From the NCBI GenBank assembly GCA_020442465.1, contig JAGRJY010000183.1, forward strand, positions 94,243 through 158,242: DNA of 64,000 nucleotides, in the 5' to 3' direction. Position numbers and translations under genes: made by a program. Source of the stretch: Lysobacterales bacterium. Its GTDB lineage: Bacteria > Pseudomonadota > Gammaproteobacteria > Xanthomonadales > Xanthomonadaceae. This document shows, one piece after another, positions 10,398-23,040 of this stretch (position 1 is its first letter; every line of letters begins with the position of its first letter). The notes below the pieces were generated by a model, which was not told the DNA's origin, did no database searches, and saw nothing but the letters and a program-made list of their open reading frames with translations.

Positions 10398-11354
10398 ATG
10401 TTCAGATGGATCCTGTTGACGTTGTCCCTGCTCGCGACGGTGCCGGCGCACGCTGCACCCACTGCCGAGAGCGTGCGGGCGCAGATCAAGGGGCGCGATG
10501 CCCAGGCGTTGATGGCGGCGCGAACCCTGACCCGGGCGATGCCGACGCAGTACGAGGCGTGGATCGAACTGGCGCGCGCCGAGCTGCATTTCGGCGAAGC
10601 GAAACGCGCCGTCGACGCCGCCGAGCAGGCCGTGTCGGTCGCGCCGGATCGCTTCGAGCCCTATCTGACCTTGAGCGAGGTGCTGTCGCAACGCATCAAC
10701 GAAGTCGGCATGTTCGCCAAGATGGGCGTGGCGGGCGACCTGCGCGAAGCGCTGGAGACCGCACGCCGTCTGGCGCCGCAGGAAGTCGCGCCGCGACGTG
10801 CGCTGATGCAGTACTACATGCAGGCCCCCGGCATCGCTGGCGGCAGCATGGACAAGGCGCGCGCCGAGTCCGATGCCATCGCCGCGCTCGACATCGCTGA
10901 GGGGCACGCCGTGCTGGCGATGCTGGCCCAGCACGACGGCCAGCGCGACCTCGCGCTCTCCGAGTTCCGCAGGGCGCTGTCGCTGAAACCGGAATCTCCC
11001 CGGTACCGTCTGCAGGTCGGGCTCACCTTGCAGGCGATGGAACGATGGGAGGAGGCGTTCGCGCACTTCGAGACCTGGGTCGCCGCCGAGCCCGAGTCGG
11101 GCGCTGCGCTGTACCAGCTCGGCCGCACGGCGGCGCTGTCGGGACAGCGTCTCGATCTCGGTGTCGAGGCGTTCCAGCGTTTCCTCGCGCTGGCGCCGGA
11201 CATCGACGATCCCGAGCCGACCTACGCCTGGTTCCGTCTCGGCGAAGTGCAGCGTCACGCGGGCCGCAGCGAGCTGGCCAGGCATGCGTTCGAGCGGGCG
11301 GTGCAGCTCGACGCGAACAACGACGAGGCCAGGAAGGCGCTCGTCGCGCTGTAG
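10398..11354 (+). CDS. Periplasmic tetratricopeptide-repeat protein
   Basis: 318-residue protein with a Sec signal peptide (MFRWILLTLSLLATVPAHAA, cut after AHA) followed by TPR helices, for example EAWIELARAELHFGEAKRAV and PTYAWFRLGEVQRHAGRSEL. The ATG follows AGGAG with 9-nt spacing. No catalytic domain is visible, so a scaffold or adaptor role in the periplasm is likely. It sits between pgeF and clpB on the same strand, but the gaps on both sides (about 100 and 140 bp) suggest a separate transcription unit. Function unknown. Confidence 0.85.
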   Translation: MFRWILLTLSLLATVPAHAAPTAESVRAQIKGRDAQALMAARTLTRAMPTQYEAWIELARAELHFGEAKRAVDAAEQAVSVAPDRFEPYLTLSEVLSQRINEVGMFAKMGVAGDLREALETARRLAPQEVAPRRALMQYYMQAPGIAGGSMDKARAESDAIAALDIAEGHAVLAMLAQHDGQRDLALSEFRRALSLKPESPRYRLQVGLTLQAMERWEEAFAHFETWVAAEPESGAALYQLGRTAALSGQRLDLGVEAFQRFLALAPDIDDPEPTYAWFRLGEVQRHAGRSELARHAFERAVQLDANNDEARKALVAL

Positions 11355-11491
11355 TCGGCGCCGCGGCCCCACCGCGTGGCGGCCGGAAAACTGACCGGAA
11401 TCAACGCCGAGCTTGAATCCCTGCGCCACCATCCGCACTTGAGAGACATCGGTGACCGATCCGGTCAACCCCTGTTTTCAAGGATTCCGCC

Positions 11492-14077
<2,586 letters not shown>

Positions 14078-14232
14078 CCGACGCCGTCACACTCCGGCGG
14101 ACGTGCGGCCGGCGTGGGCTGTCTCGGGCGTCTCTCGCTTCGCCGCGGGCGCGCCTGCTGCCTTGCTTCGGAGGCGCGTACCGGCGCAGTGCCACTGGAG
14201 TAGACTGACCCCCACCTACTACAGGGGGTGGG

Positions 14233-14721
14233 GTGCGCAGCATGGCGCGGATGCGGAGCGGGCACCGGTACAGCCCCGGCTTCACGATCATCGAGCTGAT
14301 GGTCGTCATCACGATTCTCGGCATCCTGGCGGTGATCGCCGTGGTGGCCTACCAGAGCTACACCACGCGGACCAAGATCGTTGAACTGATCGTCATGGCC
14401 GGCACCTGCCGCACCGCCGTGTTCGAGGCCTACTACTTTGGCAAGCGACCGGATGGCGGTTTCGGCTGTGAGCGCCCCGACCCCACCGGCGAATACACGC
14501 AGTCGATCGCGGTCGATGCGCACGGCAAGATCATCGTCACCGCACGGGGTTTCGGCGACCCGGCGATCGACGGCCAGGTCGTGACGCTGACCCCGATGGT
14601 CGATGGCAATCCTGCGCAGCTGCCGACCGATGCCGGCAAATCGCTGATGTGGCGTTGCGGTTTTGCCGGCGATGGCACCACCATATCCACTGAGTATCTG
14701 CCCACCACCTGTCGGGGGTAG
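14233..14721 (+). CDS. Type IV pilin-like protein (minor or major pilin)
   Basis: About 162 residues. After a short basic leader comes the prepilin peptidase site and N-methylation motif GFTIIELMVVITILGILAV, whose E5 and hydrophobic spine are canonical. The globular part has four cysteines (CRTAVF, FGCERP, WRCGF, TTCRG), and the last pair is compatible with a C-terminal disulfide loop as in PilA. The GTG start has a GGGGG site at good distance; an ATG three codons later also fits. A 6-bp inverted repeat (ACCCCC/GGGGGT, 14208-14229) covers that ribosome site and could limit translation. It stands alone with a HAMP protein rather than in a pilin operon. Confidence 0.82.
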   Translation: MRSMARMRSGHRYSPGFTIIELMVVITILGILAVIAVVAYQSYTTRTKIVELIVMAGTCRTAVFEAYYFGKRPDGGFGCERPDPTGEYTQSIAVDAHGKIIVTARGFGDPAIDGQVVTLTPMVDGNPAQLPTDAGKSLMWRCGFAGDGTTISTEYLPTTCRG

Positions 14722-14831
14722 TGAACCGTGGCTCTGCGGGGAGAGTCTGCCCCGGCACCGAGCGCCGCAGTCAGAGCAAGTGCGACAACCAGCAGTTTCG
14801 CCGAAGCAACGTGCGATGAGGAGACAAGAGG

Positions 14832-15326
14832 ATGTCCAGACAACAACGTAGTCTTTGGTCGGTGTTTCGACTGCACGGATTCCGCGCCCGCCTGGTCGGC
14901 GTCATCGTGATCTCCGGCTTCTGCTGCATCTTTCTCAACGCCGCGCTGTTCTACGCCTATGTGCTCGACAGCTACGAGCTGATCCTGAGCAACACGACCT
15001 TGCCGCCCGAGATCATTGCCGAGCGCTATGAGGAGCTGCGCAATTTCGCGATCCTGCTCGGCGGCCTCAGCTTCACCGTGCTGGCGGTGGTGGTGCTGTG
15101 GATGATCTATGTCACCCACCGCGTGTCAGGGCCGATCTATCACCTGCACAAGGTGATCCGTGCGATCCACGACGGCAAGATCGACGAGCGCGTGTATCTG
15201 CGCCAGAAAGACGAGTTCCACGACGTCGCGCGCTCGTTCAACGCGATGATGGACAAGTTTGCCCAGAGCGAGGGTGCCGCTGGGCCCGCGAAGTCCGAAG
15301 CCGCGAAGCAAGAGCCCGCGAAATAG
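14832..15326 (+). CDS. Membrane protein with a HAMP domain and no output domain
   Basis: 164 residues. Two transmembrane helices (about 22-45 and 71-93) bracket a short periplasmic loop. A HAMP linker follows (THRVSGPIYHLHKVIRAIHDGKIDERVYLRQKDEFHDVARSFN), then an Ala/Lys-rich tail. There is no kinase, MCP or cyclase domain, so it resembles the front half of a receptor. It follows the pilin-like gene by 110 bp on the same strand and may belong to the same unit. Its partner is unknown. Confidence 0.8.
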   Translation: MSRQQRSLWSVFRLHGFRARLVGVIVISGFCCIFLNAALFYAYVLDSYELILSNTTLPPEIIAERYEELRNFAILLGGLSFTVLAVVVLWMIYVTHRVSGPIYHLHKVIRAIHDGKIDERVYLRQKDEFHDVARSFNAMMDKFAQSEGAAGPAKSEAAKQEPAK

Positions 15327-15422
15327 GGGCCGCTTACGGCGACCGAACCCGCGACACTGCCGCGCATGCTGACTTGGGCCGGCTGCGCGCGCCGTTTCTT
15401 GCTCCTCCCGATGCTTTCCTGA

Positions 15423-16499
<1,077 letters not shown>

Positions 16500-16527
16500 T
16501 CCGAGTGCGGTCGCGAGGCGATCGACC

Positions 16528-17508
16528 ATGATCACGCGATTCTCCGCCTGGCCGGTGCTGGTGATGCTTGCGCTGGCCAGTCTGTGGGCTTGGCTGGTGC
16601 TGTTCGCCGCCGACCCCGCATCGCTGCGCTCGCGCGCGACAGAAACGAAGCAGGGCGTCGAGCAGGTGGCTCCCGATGATGACGTGCGCGCGGTTGCTGT
16701 CGCAGCCGCTCCGACTGCGCCGCGCGCGCTTGACGGAGCAGTGGCAGGCCCAGCGGCGGTGGCGCCGTCTCTGCGTGGCACCGACATCGACGGCGCGATG
16801 CACGTCGATGCGCAAGGCCGCCTCACCGAGGACCGCGCGCTGCGACGTCTGTTCGACTATCTGCTTGCCGGTGCATCGGAGACTCCGATCGAGGCGCTGC
16901 GCGCGCGGCTCGAGGGCTTGGCGATCGAGCAGGGCGGGGACCTGCTCGCCGCACAGGTGCTCTCCGCCTTCGATCGCTACCTGGCCTATCTGCGCGCCGA
17001 GTCCGCGCTCAACGGCGCAGGCCACGCTGATCGTCGCGAACAACTGACCAAGCTGATGGACCTGCGCCGTCGCATACTGGGTGCGGCCGCGGCCGATGCG
17101 TACTTCGGTGAAGAAGAGCGTTATGCGCTCGCCCTGCTCGACGACAGCGTGCCGATGGATCCGCAACAGGCGGCATGGCAGGCGCAGGCCACCGAGCATC
17201 AGCGTGCACTGGAGCAGAGCGCGCAGTTCGATCGCCTCGACATCGATGCGTCGCAGCGCTGGAGCGAGCGGGAGGCGCTGTATGGCGCCGAAGCGGCCGA
17301 CCGGCTCGCCCAACTCGATGCCGAGCAGCAGGCGTGGGACGCGCGTCTCGACCGCTTTCGCGAGCAACGCGCCCAGGTGCTGGCCAACAGCAGCCTCGAC
17401 GCGGCGGCCCAGGCCCAGGCCATCGACCAGCTGTTGCAGCAGCACTTCAGTGAGCCCGAGCGTCGACGCGTGCAGGCGCTGATGGAGGTTGAGCCCAGCA
17501 TGCCCTGA
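16528..17508 (+). CDS. lifO: Lipase-specific foldase (Lif), lipase secretion chaperone
   Basis: 326 residues. An N-terminal membrane anchor (about 8-27) is followed by a variable Ala/Pro linker and the foldase domain. The family signature RxxFDY(F/C/L)L appears as RRLFDYLLAGASE (R106, F109, D110, Y111). The rest is the long alpha-helical arm that embraces the lipase. It is tethered in the inner membrane and folds LipA in the periplasm. It lies 28 bp after lipA, so the two are cotranscribed. Confidence 0.92.
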   Translation: MITRFSAWPVLVMLALASLWAWLVLFAADPASLRSRATETKQGVEQVAPDDDVRAVAVAAAPTAPRALDGAVAGPAAVAPSLRGTDIDGAMHVDAQGRLTEDRALRRLFDYLLAGASETPIEALRARLEGLAIEQGGDLLAAQVLSAFDRYLAYLRAESALNGAGHADRREQLTKLMDLRRRILGAAAADAYFGEEERYALALLDDSVPMDPQQAAWQAQATEHQRALEQSAQFDRLDIDASQRWSEREALYGAEAADRLAQLDAEQQAWDARLDRFREQRAQVLANSSLDAAAQAQAIDQLLQQHFSEPERRRVQALMEVEPSMP

Positions 17509-17740
17509 GTGGACGGTCGTGAGGCCGTCCCGCTTGACCCGGCATGTGCGACGAGGCGCGTCCTCGGCCTGCGCTCGCCGCCTGCGCAGATCTGCTGATT
17601 TCCCGCCCTCCGCATGCCGCGGCGGCACGTCGTCTTGCTTGCCCGCTCCCGGCAATCCGGGATCACACCGCCGCGCGCCGGGCGATGAACGGGCGAGGTT
17701 TCGTCATCGCCCTGTCACACCCGGCTCCCAGCATGCGCGC

Positions 17741-18964
17741 GTGCGACTGCTCATGCTCAGCGATGTCTACTTTCCTCGGGTCAACGGTGTGTCGACGTCG
17801 ATCCGCACGTTCTGTCAGTGGCTGACCGCGCAGGGGCATGAAGTGGTGCTCCTGGCGCCGGACTACGGCGCGGGCAGCGGCCAGCAGCAGGTCGACGCCG
17901 AATCGGAATTCGACATCGTCCGCGTCGCGGCCCGGGTGATCCCGTTCGACCCGGAAGACCGGCTGATGCGCAAGGACGCTCTCTGGCGTGCCGGTTCGAC
18001 GCTGTCGGCCCAGCACTGGGACCTGATCCACTGCCACACGCCGTTTCGCGCGCACCAGCTCGCCCTGCGGATGCGACGCACGCTGGGTACGCCGGTGGTC
18101 GAGACGTACCACACCTATTTCGAGCAATACATTGCGCACTACCTGCCCTGGGCGCCCGGGAGCTGGTTGCGTGGATTCGCGCGCTGGATCTCGCGACGGT
18201 TGTGCAGCGACGTCGATCACCTCATCGTGCCCAGCGCGCAGATGGTCGACGTGCTCGATGGCTACGGTGTGGCGACGCCGCGGACGGTCATTCCCACCGG
18301 TATCGACCTTGGCGAGTTCGGCCGCGGCGACGGCGCGGCATTTCGTCGCCGCATGGGCGTGCCCGTGGGGCTGCCGGCCTTGGTGACCGTGAGTCGGCTG
18401 GCTCGCGAGAAGAACATCGACTTCCTGCTGAAGGTGCTGGCAGCGCTGCGCCAGCGGCTGCCCGAGCTGCGTTTCCTGATTGCCGGCGAAGGGCCCGATG
18501 CGAGCAGGCTGCGCGCGGTCGCTGACGAGCTGGGTGTCGCCGACCGCACGCACTTCTTCGGCAACCTTGACCGCCGCACCACGCTGCTCGACGCCTATCG
18601 CGCCGGTGATGTGTTCGTGTTTGCTTCACCCACCGAGACCCAGGGCCTGGTGTTGATCGAAGCCATGGCGCAAGGACTGCCAATCGTGTCGACCGCGGTC
18701 ATGGGCACCGCCACCGTGCTTGCCGACTGTCCGGCGGCGCGGATCAGCGCGGAGGATGTTGGCGCGTTTGCCGGGCACGTGGCCGAGGTGCTCGAGAATG
18801 CCGATCTGCGCTCCGAACTCGCGGCAGCGGCTCCTGCGGCAGCCGAGGCCTGGTCCAGCGATGCGCTGATGCGCCGCGTGGAAGACCTGTATCGCCGGTT
18901 GGCCGGGCCAGCTTCGACCGACGCAGCGGCGATGGCGGTGCGCATGCCGTCAGTGAGCGCCTGA
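17741..18964 (+). CDS. GT4-family glycosyltransferase
   Basis: About 407 residues from a GTG start (an ATG four codons later is also possible). The fold is GT-B: an N-terminal acceptor domain (VRLLMLSDVYFPRVNGVSTS, HCHTPFRAHQ, ETYHTYFEQYIAHY) and a C-terminal donor domain with PTGIDLGEF, TVSRLAREKNIDFLL and the E-x7-E motif SPTETQGLVLIEAMA. The closest resemblance is to enzymes that add hexose or mannose to diacylglycerol or phosphatidylinositol-type lipids, but the acceptor cannot be read from sequence. A reading frame open further upstream lacks family similarity and overlaps lifO. A REP-like array begins right after the stop. Confidence 0.88.
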   Translation: MRLLMLSDVYFPRVNGVSTSIRTFCQWLTAQGHEVVLLAPDYGAGSGQQQVDAESEFDIVRVAARVIPFDPEDRLMRKDALWRAGSTLSAQHWDLIHCHTPFRAHQLALRMRRTLGTPVVETYHTYFEQYIAHYLPWAPGSWLRGFARWISRRLCSDVDHLIVPSAQMVDVLDGYGVATPRTVIPTGIDLGEFGRGDGAAFRRRMGVPVGLPALVTVSRLAREKNIDFLLKVLAALRQRLPELRFLIAGEGPDASRLRAVADELGVADRTHFFGNLDRRTTLLDAYRAGDVFVFASPTETQGLVLIEAMAQGLPIVSTAVMGTATVLADCPAARISAEDVGAFAGHVAEVLENADLRSELAAAAPAAAEAWSSDALMRRVEDLYRRLAGPASTDAAAMAVRMPSVSA

Positions 18965-18970
18965 GCCATC

Positions 18971-19640
18971 GGGGTTGAAACCCCTCCTACAGTCATGGCA
19001 CAGCACCCGGAGACTGCTCCTGTAGGAGGGAATTCATTCCCGACAAGCGCCGCCAAGGCACGGCGCCACATCCCATCAACACCGCAGCATCCACACAGCC
19101 CCCCGAGGCCGCTCCTGTAGGAGGGCATTCATTCCCGACAAGCGCCGCCGAGCCGCGGCGCCGCATCCCATCAACACCGCAGCATCCACACAGCCCCCCG
19201 AGGCCGCTCCTGTAGGAGGGAATTCATTCCCGACAAGCGCCGCCGAGGCACGGCGCCGCATCCCATCAACGCCGCAGCATCCACACAGCACCGCGAGACC
19301 GCCCCTGTAGGAGGGAATTCATTCCCGACAATCGCCGCCAAAGCACGGCGCCACTCCCATCAAGACCGCAGCATCCACACAGCACCCCGAGGCCGCTCCT
19401 GTGGGAGGGAATTCATTCCCGACAAGCGCCGCCAAGGCACGGCGCCGCATCCCATCAACACCGCAGCATCCACACAGCACCCGGTGACCGCTCCTGTAGG
19501 AGGGAATGCATTCCCGACAAGCGCCGCCAAGGCACGGCGCCACTCCCATCAAGACCGCAGCATCCGCACCGCACCCAGAGACCGCTCCTGTAGGAGGGAA
19601 TTCATTCCCGACAAGCGCCGCCAAGGCCCGGCGCCACATC
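18971..19640. repeat. Tandem array of a 94-95 bp REP-like unit (7 copies plus an inverted half-unit)
   Basis: Units begin with TGTAGGAGGG at 19021, 19116, 19211, 19306, 19400, 19495 and 19589, so the period is 95, 95, 95, 94, 95, 94. Each unit holds two hairpins, the palindrome GGGAATTCATTCCC and the arm pair GCGCCG/CGGCGC, then a linker with CATCCCATCAACACCGCAGC. The last copy is cut off by the gcvP terminator. An inverted REP core (CTGTAGGAGGGGTTTCAACC read on the minus strand) sits at 18971-18992. Copies differ by only a few substitutions, implying recent expansion. The stretch between the glycosyltransferase and gcvP holds nothing else. Confidence 0.9.
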
Positions 19641-19642
19641 CC

Positions 19643-19671
19643 AAAAAACGAGACCCCGCCGAAGCGGGGTC
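19643..19671 (-). terminator. Rho-independent terminator of gcvP
   Basis: Read on the minus strand: stem GACCCCGC/GCGGGGTC with loop TTCG, then TC and a run of T (TCGTTTTTT). It lies 35 bp after the gcvP stop codon and separates it from the repeat array. Confidence 0.88.
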
Positions 19672-19705
19672 CCGGGTACATCCCTGTCCTGGCGGAAGAA
19701 TCCGT

Positions 19706-22567
19706 TCAGTCCGCCAGCTCTTCCTTGTAAGCGTCGACCGGAATGCATGCGCACATGACATTCTTGTCTCCATAGACGTTGTCCACCCGGCCCACCGGCG
19801 GCCAATACTTCTGCTGGCGCAGGGTGTCGAGCGGGAACACCGCCAGCTCGCGCGGATACGCGTGGGTCCATTCGCTGGCCATCGCCATGGTGGCGGTGTG
19901 CGGCGCGTTGACCAGCGGGTTGTCCTCGCGATCGAGCTTGCCTTCTTCCACTGCGCGGATCTCGTCGCGAATCTGGATCATCGCGTTGCAGAAGCGATCG
20001 AGTTCATGCAGCGACTCCGACTCGGTCGGCTCGACCATCAGCGTGCCTGCAACCGGGAAGCTCAGCGTCGGCGCATGGAAACCGAAATCGATGAGCCGCT
20101 TGGCGACGTCTTCCGCACTGATGCCGGTGGCGTCCTTGATCGGCCGCAGGTCGAGGATGCATTCGTGCGCCACCAGGCCATTGCGGCCGGTGTACAGCGT
20201 GTCGAAGTGCGGGGCGAGGCGCCTGGCCACGTAGTTGGCGTTGAGCAGTGCGACCTGGGTGGCGAGGCGCAGCCCCTGGGTGCCCATGAGGGTGATGTAC
20301 ATCCAGCTGATCGGAAGGATCGACGCACTGCCGAACGTCGCGGCGCTGACCATGCCGACCTCACCATCACTGCCGAAGGCCTTGGGCAGATAGGGCGCGA
20401 GGTGCGCCTTGACCGCGCACGGTCCGACACCCGGTCCGCCGCCGCCGTGCGGGATGCAGAACGTCTTGTGCAGGTTGAGGTGGCTGACGTCCGAGCCCCA
20501 CTTGCCGGGCTTGGCCACGCCCACCAGCGCGTTCATGTTGGCGCCGTCGGTGTAGACCTGACCGCCATGCTCGTGAATGACTTCGCAGATCGCGACGATG
20601 TCTTCTTCGAACACGCCATGGGTCGAGGGGTAGGTGATCATCAGCGCGGCCAGGCGATCGCCGTATTTCTCGGCCTTGGCGCGGATGTCGTCCAGATCGA
20701 CATTGCCGTTGGCGTCGCATTTGGTCACCACGACGGTCATGCCGCACATCTGCGCACTGGCCGGGTTGGTGCCGTGCGCCGACTCGGGGATCAGACAGAT
20801 GTCGCGCTGGGCCTGGCCGTTGGCGCGATGGTAGGCGCGGATCGCGAGCAGACCGGCGTATTCGCCCTGGGCACCCGAATTGGGCTGCAGGCTGACCGCG
20901 TCGTAGCCCGTGCACTCGACCAGCATGGCTTCGAGCTCGTCGATCAGTTGCACATAGCCCGTCGTTTGATCGGCCGGCGCGAGCGGGTGGATATTCGCGA
21001 ACTCGGGCCAGGTGACCGGGATCATCTCCGCCGTGGCGTTGAGCTTCATCGTGCACGAGCCGAGCGGGATCATCGTGCGATCCATCGCCAGGTCCTTGTC
21101 CGCCAGCGCGCGCATGTAGCGCAGCATCTCGTGCTCGCTGTGGTGGGTGTTGAACACCGGGTGGGAGAGGAAGTCGCTGCTGCGACGCAGCGATTGCGGC
21201 AGCGCGGAGGTGACCGCGGCATCGAGCGCGTCCAGCTCGTCGATGCGCACCCCGAACAGGCTCGCCAGCTCGAGCACGTCGGCGCGGGTGGTGGTCTCGT
21301 CGAGGCTGATGCCCAGGCTGCGGGCGTCGATGGGCCGCAGGTTGATGCCCGCGGCATGGGCGCGCGCATGCAGGGTCGCCGCATCCACGTCGACCACGTG
21401 CAGGGTGTCGAAGAAATCCGGGCCGACGGTGATGCCGGCGCCACGCAGGGCATGGGCCAGGATGCAGGCGAGTCGATGGGTGCGCTGGGCGATGCGCACC
21501 AGGCCGTCGCGACCGTGGTAGACCGCATACATGCTCGCCATCACCGCCAGCAGCACCTGGGCCGTACAGATGTTCGAGGTCGCCTTCTCGCGACGGATGT
21601 GCTGCTCGCGGGTCTGCAGGGTCAGGCGATAGGCCGGCTTGCCCTCGGCATCGAGCGACACGCCGATCAGCCGGCCGGGCATCGAGCGCTTGTAGGCATC
21701 GCGGCAGGCCATGAAACCGGCGTGCGGCCCGCCGAAGCCAAACGGCACGCCGAAGCGCTGCGAGTTGCCGACCACGATATCGGCGCCCCATTCGCCCGGC
21801 GGCGTGATCAGGGTCAAGGCGAGCAGGTCGGTGGCCACCGCGACCAGGCCGCCGCGCGCGTGCACCGCATCGCTTAGCGCGCGGTAGTCGGCGATCTGGC
21901 CGAAGGTATTCGGATACTGCAGCAGCACGCCGAACGCGTCACAGGCGGAGACGGTCGCTTCGTCGCCGACGACGAGCTCGATGCCCAGCGGTTCGGCGCG
22001 CGTGTGCAGCACCTCGAGGGTCTGCGGGTGCACGTCGTGCATCACCGCGAACCGGTTCGACTTCGACTTGGCCGAGCGCTTGGCCAGCGTCATCGCTTCG
22101 GCCGCCGCGGTGGCTTCGTCGAGCAGCGACGCGTTGGCGATCTCCATCCCGGTCAGATCGGCACACAGGGTCTGGAAGTTGATCAGCGCTTCCATGCGCC
22201 CCTGCGAGATCTCCGCCTGGTAGGGCGTGTAGGCGGTGTACCAGGCCGGGTTCTCGAGAATGTTGCGCAGGATGACGTTCGGCGTATGCGTACCGTAGTA
22301 GCCCTGGCCGATGAACGATTTGAACACCTTGTTGCGCTCGGCGATGGCGCGGATCTTGTCGAGCGCCTCGACTTCATTGATCGCGCGGGGCAGGGCGAGC
22401 GGCGTCTGCGACTTGATGGAGGCAGGCACGATGGCATCGGTCATGGCCTCGAGCGAGGGCTGGCCGATGGCCTGCAGCATGTGTTCGATCTCGGTCTCGT
22501 TCGGGCCGATATGCCGTTCGAGAAAGGCCGCGTGGTGTTCGAGCGAGCGCAGGGTAGGTTGGGTCAT
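19706..22567 (-). CDS. gcvP: Glycine dehydrogenase (decarboxylating), P protein
   Basis: 953-residue full-length P protein, with both halves in one chain. It is the PLP enzyme of the glycine cleavage system, which decarboxylates glycine and passes the aminomethyl group to lipoyl-GcvH. It begins [20 protein letters not shown]. The PLP lysine is near residue 700 in [18 protein letters not shown]. Other hallmarks are [18 protein letters not shown] near the N-terminus and [14 protein letters not shown] in the middle. gcvT and gcvH are not adjacent. Expression is placed under a tandem glycine riboswitch directly upstream, and a terminator follows. Confidence 0.97.
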   Translation of the reverse strand: MTQPTLRSLEHHAAFLERHIGPNETEIEHMLQAIGQPSLEAMTDAIVPASIKSQTPLALPRAINEVEALDKIRAIAERNKVFKSFIGQGYYGTHTPNVILRNILENPAWYTAYTPYQAEISQGRMEALINFQTLCADLTGMEIANASLLDEATAAAEAMTLAKRSAKSKSNRFAVMHDVHPQTLEVLHTRAEPLGIELVVGDEATVSACDAFGVLLQYPNTFGQIADYRALSDAVHARGGLVAVATDLLALTLITPPGEWGADIVVGNSQRFGVPFGFGGPHAGFMACRDAYKRSMPGRLIGVSLDAEGKPAYRLTLQTREQHIRREKATSNICTAQVLLAVMASMYAVYHGRDGLVRIAQRTHRLACILAHALRGAGITVGPDFFDTLHVVDVDAATLHARAHAAGINLRPIDARSLGISLDETTTRADVLELASLFGVRIDELDALDAAVTSALPQSLRRSSDFLSHPVFNTHHSEHEMLRYMRALADKDLAMDRTMIPLGSCTMKLNATAEMIPVTWPEFANIHPLAPADQTTGYVQLIDELEAMLVECTGYDAVSLQPNSGAQGEYAGLLAIRAYHRANGQAQRDICLIPESAHGTNPASAQMCGMTVVVTKCDANGNVDLDDIRAKAEKYGDRLAALMITYPSTHGVFEEDIVAICEVIHEHGGQVYTDGANMNALVGVAKPGKWGSDVSHLNLHKTFCIPHGGGGPGVGPCAVKAHLAPYLPKAFGSDGEVGMVSAATFGSASILPISWMYITLMGTQGLRLATQVALLNANYVARRLAPHFDTLYTGRNGLVAHECILDLRPIKDATGISAEDVAKRLIDFGFHAPTLSFPVAGTLMVEPTESESLHELDRFCNAMIQIRDEIRAVEEGKLDREDNPLVNAPHTATMAMASEWTHAYPRELAVFPLDTLRQQKYWPPVGRVDNVYGDKNVMCACIPVDAYKEELAD

Positions 22568-22612
22568 GTCGGGCGTCCAAGGTCGAACGTGCGATGCCGC
22601 ACGCCAGGCGCC

Positions 22613-22796
22613 CCTCTGTCCTTCTGCCTGAGAGTTTGAAGCGCGACGTTCATGCCGCACTCCGTGCACCTTCGGCGCCGGGATTGACCGGTCTCTCCAG
22701 AGTTGCTCGCACGTGACGGTACTGGGCCTGAGCGATTACGGGCGTTACGCCTTCGGCAGCGGGGTCCGACCAGGCCGGGCCGACCGCTTCTCCCTT
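22613..22796 (-). promoter_or_regulatory. Tandem glycine riboswitch (gcvP leader)
   Basis: Two glycine aptamers in series on the minus strand. Aptamer 1 (about 22794-22717) opens with GGGAGAAGCG and has CTGCCGAAGGCGTAACGCCC and GCTCAGGCCCAGTACCG. Aptamer 2 (about 22703-22613) has CTGGAGAGACCG, GGCGCCGAAGGTGC and ACTCTCAGGCAGAAGGACAG. These are the conserved P1 and J3 elements of the class. The switch sits 46 bp before the gcvP start. In proteobacteria it normally turns on gcv genes when glycine is plentiful. No separate terminator is obvious between it and the gene, so control may be at translation. Confidence 0.93.
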
Positions 22797-22816
22797 CACG
22801 GGCATTGAGCGGCGCG

Positions 22817-22822
22817 ATTATA
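22817..22822 (-). promoter_or_regulatory. -10 box of the gcvP riboswitch transcript
   Basis: A perfect TATAAT (minus strand) in GGGCTATAATCG, about 20 bp before the first aptamer. The -35 region is weak (CACGTG at 17-bp spacing; TTCACC lies too far). Confidence 0.6.
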
Positions 22823-22945
22823 GCCCAGCCGTCGAAGGCCACGTGGTGAACCGTTCACACCCTGCTGCATGCCGCGGGCCGGAAGGCCGAGGGCGGGCGT
22901 GAAGCGGTTCCCGTCCAGCGCCGCGCGGGCCAGCGTCGGCGCTCT

Positions 22946-22976
22946 CCTGTAGGAGGGGATTCATCCCCGATGGGGG
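22946..22976. repeat. Isolated REP-like unit of the 19-kb family
   Basis: CCTGTAGGAGGGGATTCATC followed by CCCGATGGGGG. The core matches the hairpin half of the array units at 19.0-19.6 kb. It lies between the gcvP promoter and msrB, where no gene is seen. Confidence 0.75.
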
Positions 22977-23027
22977 AAGTGGGGTCAGAGTGGACTTTCC
23001 GACGGAAAGTCCACTCTGACCCCACTT
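22977..23027. repeat. Perfect 25-bp inverted repeat with a 1-nt centre
   Basis: Arms 22977-23001 and 23003-23027 are exactly complementary around a single A, giving a 51-bp palindrome that begins AAGTGGGGTCAGAGTGGACT. It lies 13 bp past the msrB stop codon (minus strand), so it may end the msrB transcript, but it has no T-tract. GGGGTCAGAGTG recurs at 37858 near the transposase element, and this word is familiar from RAYT-associated repeats in other gammaproteobacteria. Confidence 0.85.
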
Positions 23028-23040
23028 TCCTTCTCGCCAG

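Noticed and set aside
11412..11434. Sigma-32 promoter of clpB
   Set aside because: CTTGAA is present, but the -10 candidate matches only partly and the spacing is shorter than the usual 11-16 bp. Noted as weak in the clpB entry only.
19021..19640. CRISPR array
   Set aside because: The whole 94-95 bp unit is repeated, so there are no unique spacers, and there is no cas gene. The palindromic cores fit REP sequences.
19484..21877. A 797-residue open frame antisense to gcvP
   Set aside because: It starts inside the REP array and crosses the terminator; gcvP on the other strand is a clear full-length family member.
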